Shown piece after piece: positions 60,212-64,000 of a stretch of 64,000 nt of DNA (position 1 is its first letter; the number at the start of each line of letters is the position of its first letter). Origin of the DNA: Alligator mississippiensis (lineage: Eukaryota > Chordata > Crocodylia > Alligatoridae); the NCBI RefSeq assembly GCF_030867095.1, contig NC_081827.1, positions 213,895,310 through 213,959,309 of the forward strand. The letters are read 5' to 3'. The position numbers and the translations under genes are program-made. The notes beneath the pieces were generated by a model. It was not told the DNA's origin and did no database searches. It saw only the letters and a list, made by a program, of their open reading frames with translations.

Positions 60212-60398
60212 CATGGGTGGGCAAAATGCGGCCCGGAGGCTGTATGTGGCCTGCCAGGCCATTCTATCCTGTCCATAGGGCCCCTAAAAATTTTAGAAAA
60301 TTAACATTTATCTGCCCTGGGCTGCCTGTCATGTGGCCCTCGATGGCTTGCCAAAACTCAATAAGTGGCCCTCTGCCCAAAATAATTGCCTGTCCCTG
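60212..60398. mobile_element. hAT MITE, 187 bp
   Basis: The left end CATGGGTGGGCAAAATGCGG and the inverted right end CAGGGACAGGCAATTATTTT are hAT-type. The flanking 8-mers GCCTATAG and ACCTATAG match at 7 of 8. Confidence 0.8.
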
Positions 60399-60867
60399 AC
60401 CTATAGGATTTCAGGATAAAAGGTTTTGTCCCAAGAGAAATTTGGCATCTATTTTTAGCCTGTGAGCCTTAGCTAAAAATAGTAGTCTAACTCCTGGAAC
60501 AAAGCCTTTTATCCTGGAATCCTACAGACCTACAAACCCAGTGTCCCACTTTCCACTTCAAGTACCTGTGAAGTACCAAGATAACACATTTTCCTGGGAT
60601 AGCTGGGGGTAATTTGAGTTAATAGCCATTCAGACTTCATGTGTAAATGACTGTCTCACAGCGTGTTTTGATGGGAGTCAAAGTCCCGGATAATCACACC
60701 TGGGGTAAACCCAAAATCTGCCTTTAACTTTAAAGAGTTTCTAAACCAAACTAATGCTTGATGGAACTGAATTAAATATCCAGGGTATATCTGTTATAGT
60801 TTGGAAAATCATTGACAGATTGATTTGAATGACTTAAAGTGGTACTGGAGAAACAGTGTGTGGACAG
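60399..60867. other. Intergenic stretch without recognised feature
   Basis: No coding potential or repeat recognised. The part near 60415-60600 echoes 60100-60180 in inverted form (AAGTACCTGTGAAGTACCAA against TACTTCATAGGTACTTGAAG), suggesting an unrecognised foldback around the MITE. Confidence 0.4.
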
Positions 60868-61454
60868 AATCATAGTCTTATACAGAAATAAGGCTGGAAG
60901 GGACCTCCAGAAGTCATGTAGTCCAGCCCCCTGCCTGAGACAGAATCATTCCTATCCAAACCATCCCATACAAACCATAATCTAAACTCTACATAAGACT
61001 ACTGTCAAACCTCACACAACAGAGATAACACCCTAACCTGCTACAGGTAAAGAAGGGGAACCATGGCAGCCAATGTGCTGCTTCTACAAAAAGTTTATTT
61101 AAATATATGCTTAAAAGGTTCCAGGTAGAGAGCCACACCCCGCTACACAGAAAGGCAAAAGCTCCCAGAGTCTGCGCTAATCTGACCAGGTGTAAAATTC
61201 CTTCCTGCCCCCAAATATGGTGATCAGCCTGACCCTGAGCAGAGGAACAAGACCCTCTAGCTTTGGTTCTAGCAGAAGCATTGATACACCCTACTCAAAA
61301 TCCCCAACTTTGGCTGTAGCTAACACCCAATGCCTCTGAGGGAGGCTTAAAAATACCCTGACACATAGTTGAAAAGAGGGGGAGAGGGGAACCAGCAAAG
61401 CCTAGAAGCATGGGAAATACCCATGGTAGAACATAGACAGAGGTACACCTAGAT

Positions 61455-61752
61455 CACGGGTTCCCAAAGTTTTTATGCCACAGCCCAGCAAACCGTGGCC
61501 CAGCAGTCACAGCCTACTGCAGGCAGAATTTCCAGCTGAAAATCAGGTTAGATTACCCCCACGACCTGGGCAGAGGAGTGGGCCAAGCCTTGCGCTGCCG
61601 CAGGACCTGCAGAAGGAGCTGCGGTCTCTCTGGAGGGTTGCGGTTTGCTGGTCCACGGCCATTTCCGGTCTGTCAGCTGACCATGCTGAGGACCGGCAGC
61701 TGACCTGCTTTGGCCCAGCACTGGGCTGTGGCCCAGGGATTGAGAATCCCTG
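61455..61752. mobile_element. hAT MITE, 298 bp, inserted in CR1
   Basis: The left end CACGGGTTCCCAAAGTTTTT and the inverted right end CAGGGATTCTCAATCCCTGG are hAT-type. A perfect 8-bp duplication ACCTAGAT flanks it (61447-61454, 61753-61760). Confidence 0.88.
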
Positions 61753-62143
61753 ACCTAGATCATTCCTGACCAGTGACCGTCCAACCTCTTCTTGAGCACC
61801 ACCAGTGATGGAGAGTGCACAACTTCCCTAGGCAGTCCATTCAACTGCTTCACTGTTCTAACAATGAAGAATTTGTGGATATCCAGTCTAAACTTACTTT
61901 GCTGCAACTTCCAGTCATTGGACTGTGTCCTTCTCTCTTCAGCAAGAGAAAAAAATGGTCTGTGTCCTCCCTCTCCCTTATGTCATCCCTTCAAGTACTT
62001 GAAGACTGCTATCATGTCCCCTCTTAAGTGCCTTTTCTGCAAGCTGAACATGGCTAGCTCTTTCAGCTTCTCCTCGTGCGATTTGCTTCCCAAGCCTTGA
62101 TCATCTTTGTTGCCTGCCTGTGGACACTCTCTAACATCTCCAC

Positions 62144-62861
62144 TTAGACAGCTGAAAATTATGTCTGTGTGATAAAGGTCCTTGCTGAAGGCTCTATGAA
62201 AATTAGACCAAGTGTTTTTCTGTCATTTGTTCAGATATTAAGCTATATGTTGTTGTTAAGAGCTTAATTAAAGTCAAAGATATAGTGAGGCCTTGTATGT
62301 AATGAGGCCTAGCAAATTTAGCAAGGCCTTGTAGAAGTAGTAAGCCCTGTGGCATAGTAAAAATTAACCTTAACCAAAGAATGCAAGGCTTGTACTGCTA
62401 TTGGTCAGTCCTGAAAATACTTGAAGTAGGGAGAATCTGGATGGCTGTAAGTTATCAGCATAGCTCAAAAGTTATAAATTGGCTGGCACATCCAGAAATC
62501 ATTTAGAAGGAAGATACAGCTCTGTAAAAGGAACTACAGATTAGCTGCTGGCCTGTATTTAGTGGGCCCATGGATCTCGAGGAGTCCAAGGACTGAATAC
62601 CAGGGTCCTTCCCAGTGCCTCTTGGACAGCGCTGATCAGGGACACCTGACTTCGCTGAGCTTTGTGGAAAGAGAAACTTGTCATACATTAGGCATCAGAG
62701 GGGACTGCTGATAAGTTGCTGACGCAAATTATTATCGTCTGTCATTATCTGTCTTAGTATACTATGCATAGTCGTGTTTTTGTTAAGTCAATAAACCTTT
62801 CTTACCTTTCTACCCCCCGACCACACTCTCAATCCCAAACCCTCCGCAGGCGGCTGGGACA
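62144..62861 (+). mobile_element. Solo long terminal repeat of an endogenous retrovirus, 718 bp
   Basis: Inserted in the CR1 with a 6-bp duplication CTCCAC (62138-62143, 62862-62867). It ends ...GGCTGGGACA; the start TTAGACAG appears to be a mutated TG terminus. It contains a TATAAA near 62472 and AATAAA near 62790, in the order expected of U3-R-U5. No internal viral genes remain; it arose by recombination between two LTRs. Lineage cannot be told from this alone. Confidence 0.75.
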
Positions 62862-64000
62862 CTCCACATCCTTTAAAAAAACTGGAGGCCAGAACTGCAT
62901 GCACTACTCCAGATAAGGCCTAACAGTGCTGAATAAAGAGGCACTATCACTTGCCATGTCTTGCACCCAGTGCTTATACTGATGTATCTCAGAGCCGCAT
63001 TTGCCTTGTGTGCAAGTGCATCATACTGCAGACGTATGTTGAGTCTGTGATCTACCAAGACTCCCAAGTCCTTTTCCACAGTGTTGCCATCCAGCCAGGT
63101 GTCACCCATTTTATGTTTGTGTTTTTGATTATTCCTCCTGAGGTGTCTGCATTGAACTCCACCCTGTTAGCTTTAGCCCAACTTTCCAATCTGTTAAGAT
63201 CCTTCTGAATTGTGCTCACAAATGTCCTTCAATGTGTTTGCAATCCTTCCTAGTTTTGTGTTGTCCACAAACTCGCTCAAGAACCTTTCTACGCCAGCAT
63301 CCAAATTGTTAATAAACATGTTGAACAGCACAGGGTCCAGGACAGACCTCTGTGGGACTCCACTCAAAACCTCCCACTGTTCTGACACAGACCTGTTAAT
63401 AATCACCCTTTCCTTGTGGCTATTGAGCCAATTATCTATCCACCTTATAGTAGTTTTATCCAGCCCATATTTTGCCAATTTGTTTATGAAAAGGTTGAGT
63501 GGGACCTTATCAAAAGGTCTTGCTGAAGTCCAGATATGCGTTATCTACAGCATTCTCTTCATCCATACAAGTAGTTACTTTTATCAAAGAAGGAAATCAG
63601 GTTGGACACAATTTGTTTTTCATAAATCCAGACTGGGTGCTTGTGATCAGCCTTTCCTCCTCCAGATGGTTGCAAATGGCCTTCCTTAGGATATGCTTCA
63701 ATAGTTTCCCAAGTATTGAGGTGAGGCTAACCAGTCTCTAGTTCCCTGGGTCTTCCTCCTTGCCTTTTTTAAAGAGGAGCACTATACTGGCCCTTTTCTA
63801 GTCCTCTGGTACCTGGCCTGTCTCCCACAACTTCATGAAGATCATTGCCAAGGGCTCTGAGATCTCCCTTCCAAGTCCTTCGGGACCCTGGGATGAAGCT
63901 CATCTGGCTCTGCTGACTTGAATTCATTCAGACGCAGTAATGCCAACTGTCACAAAACCATTGTAAGACTTGGGATTTCAAAGTCAAAATAACTCCGACT

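Larger units (their letters stand above)
60868..63940 (-). mobile_element. CR1 LINE, minus strand, long but decayed, carrying two insertions
   Basis: The 3' end is at the left (AGAATCATAGTCTTATACAG, AAGGGACCTCCAGAAGTCAT). The minus strand gives C-terminal coding relics at 61.8-62.1 kb, then RT pieces such as YGLDKTTIRWIDNWLNSHKE, then SGVPQRSVLDPVLFNMFINN, and FVDNTKLG in place of FADDTKL near 63270. It is interrupted by a hAT MITE (61455-61752) and a solo LTR (62144-62861), and therefore older than both. The right limit near the window edge is uncertain. Confidence 0.88.

Noticed and set aside
54801..64000. Exons of FASTKD1, the mammalian head-to-head neighbour of PPIG
   Set aside because: No frame with recognisable FAST-kinase or RAP-domain motifs; the sequence is repeats and AT-rich intergenic DNA.
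1..64000. CRISPR arrays, operons, riboswitches, tRNA or rRNA genes
   Set aside because: Split vertebrate gene structure throughout; no regularly spaced short direct repeats and no cloverleaf or rRNA sequence seen.

Overview
The window is vertebrate chromosomal DNA. It holds one complete protein-coding gene, PPIG (peptidyl-prolyl isomerase G, also called SR-cyclophilin or CARS-Cyp), on the minus strand, inside a dense mosaic of transposable elements. Full-length-type and truncated CR1 retrotransposons, a Penelope-like element with many dispersed tails, numerous hAT-type miniature elements and the absence of mammalian SINEs point to a non-avian sauropsid. I favour a crocodilian, with a turtle as the alternative; this is inference from the repeat flavour, not proof.

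PPIG runs from a CpG-island promoter near 54.5 kb down to a stop codon at 1528-1530. I could place twelve coding exons, all with GT/AG junctions and matching phases. They total 2277 nt and encode 758 residues: a cyclophilin domain (about residues 8-176), a lysine/serine-rich linker, the conserved segment around residues 307-381, and an RS/RE-rich C-terminal tail encoded almost wholly by the last exon. The non-coding exon 1 lies in the CpG island, with a YY1-type motif and a strong splice donor. A poly(A) signal lies 153 nt past the stop. No second host gene could be supported; 55-64 kb is upstream intergenic sequence.

The introns and flanks hold the following. (1) 5.4-7.3 kb: a GC-rich foldback region with a possible stray signal-peptide exon at its left side. 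(2) 8.2-8.9 kb: a foldback hAT-like element. (3) 9.9-11.5 kb: a decayed hAT transposase interrupted by a hAT element. (4) 13.8-16.6 kb: a hAT-like element with 8-bp target duplication, split by a CR1 with a long open reverse transcriptase frame. (5) 19.3-22.0 kb: a hAT element, a ~100-bp minisatellite and a Tigger-like element. (6) 26.1-28.4 kb: nested hAT/CR1 and Penelope/CR1 pairs. (7) 39.8-42.9 kb: a broken CR1 with endonuclease and reverse transcriptase. (8) 47.1-49.7 kb: a Tigger-like MITE and a composite hAT element with an internal ~600-bp duplication. (9) 60.9-64 kb: an old minus-strand CR1 split by a hAT MITE and by a solo LTR.

The most unusual observation is that the hAT-like elements (13.8-16.6 and 48.8-49.7 kb) and the Tigger-like element (20.6-22.0 kb) have different termini and different target duplications, yet share a GC-rich internal module of roughly 1 kb bounded by its own inverted repeats.
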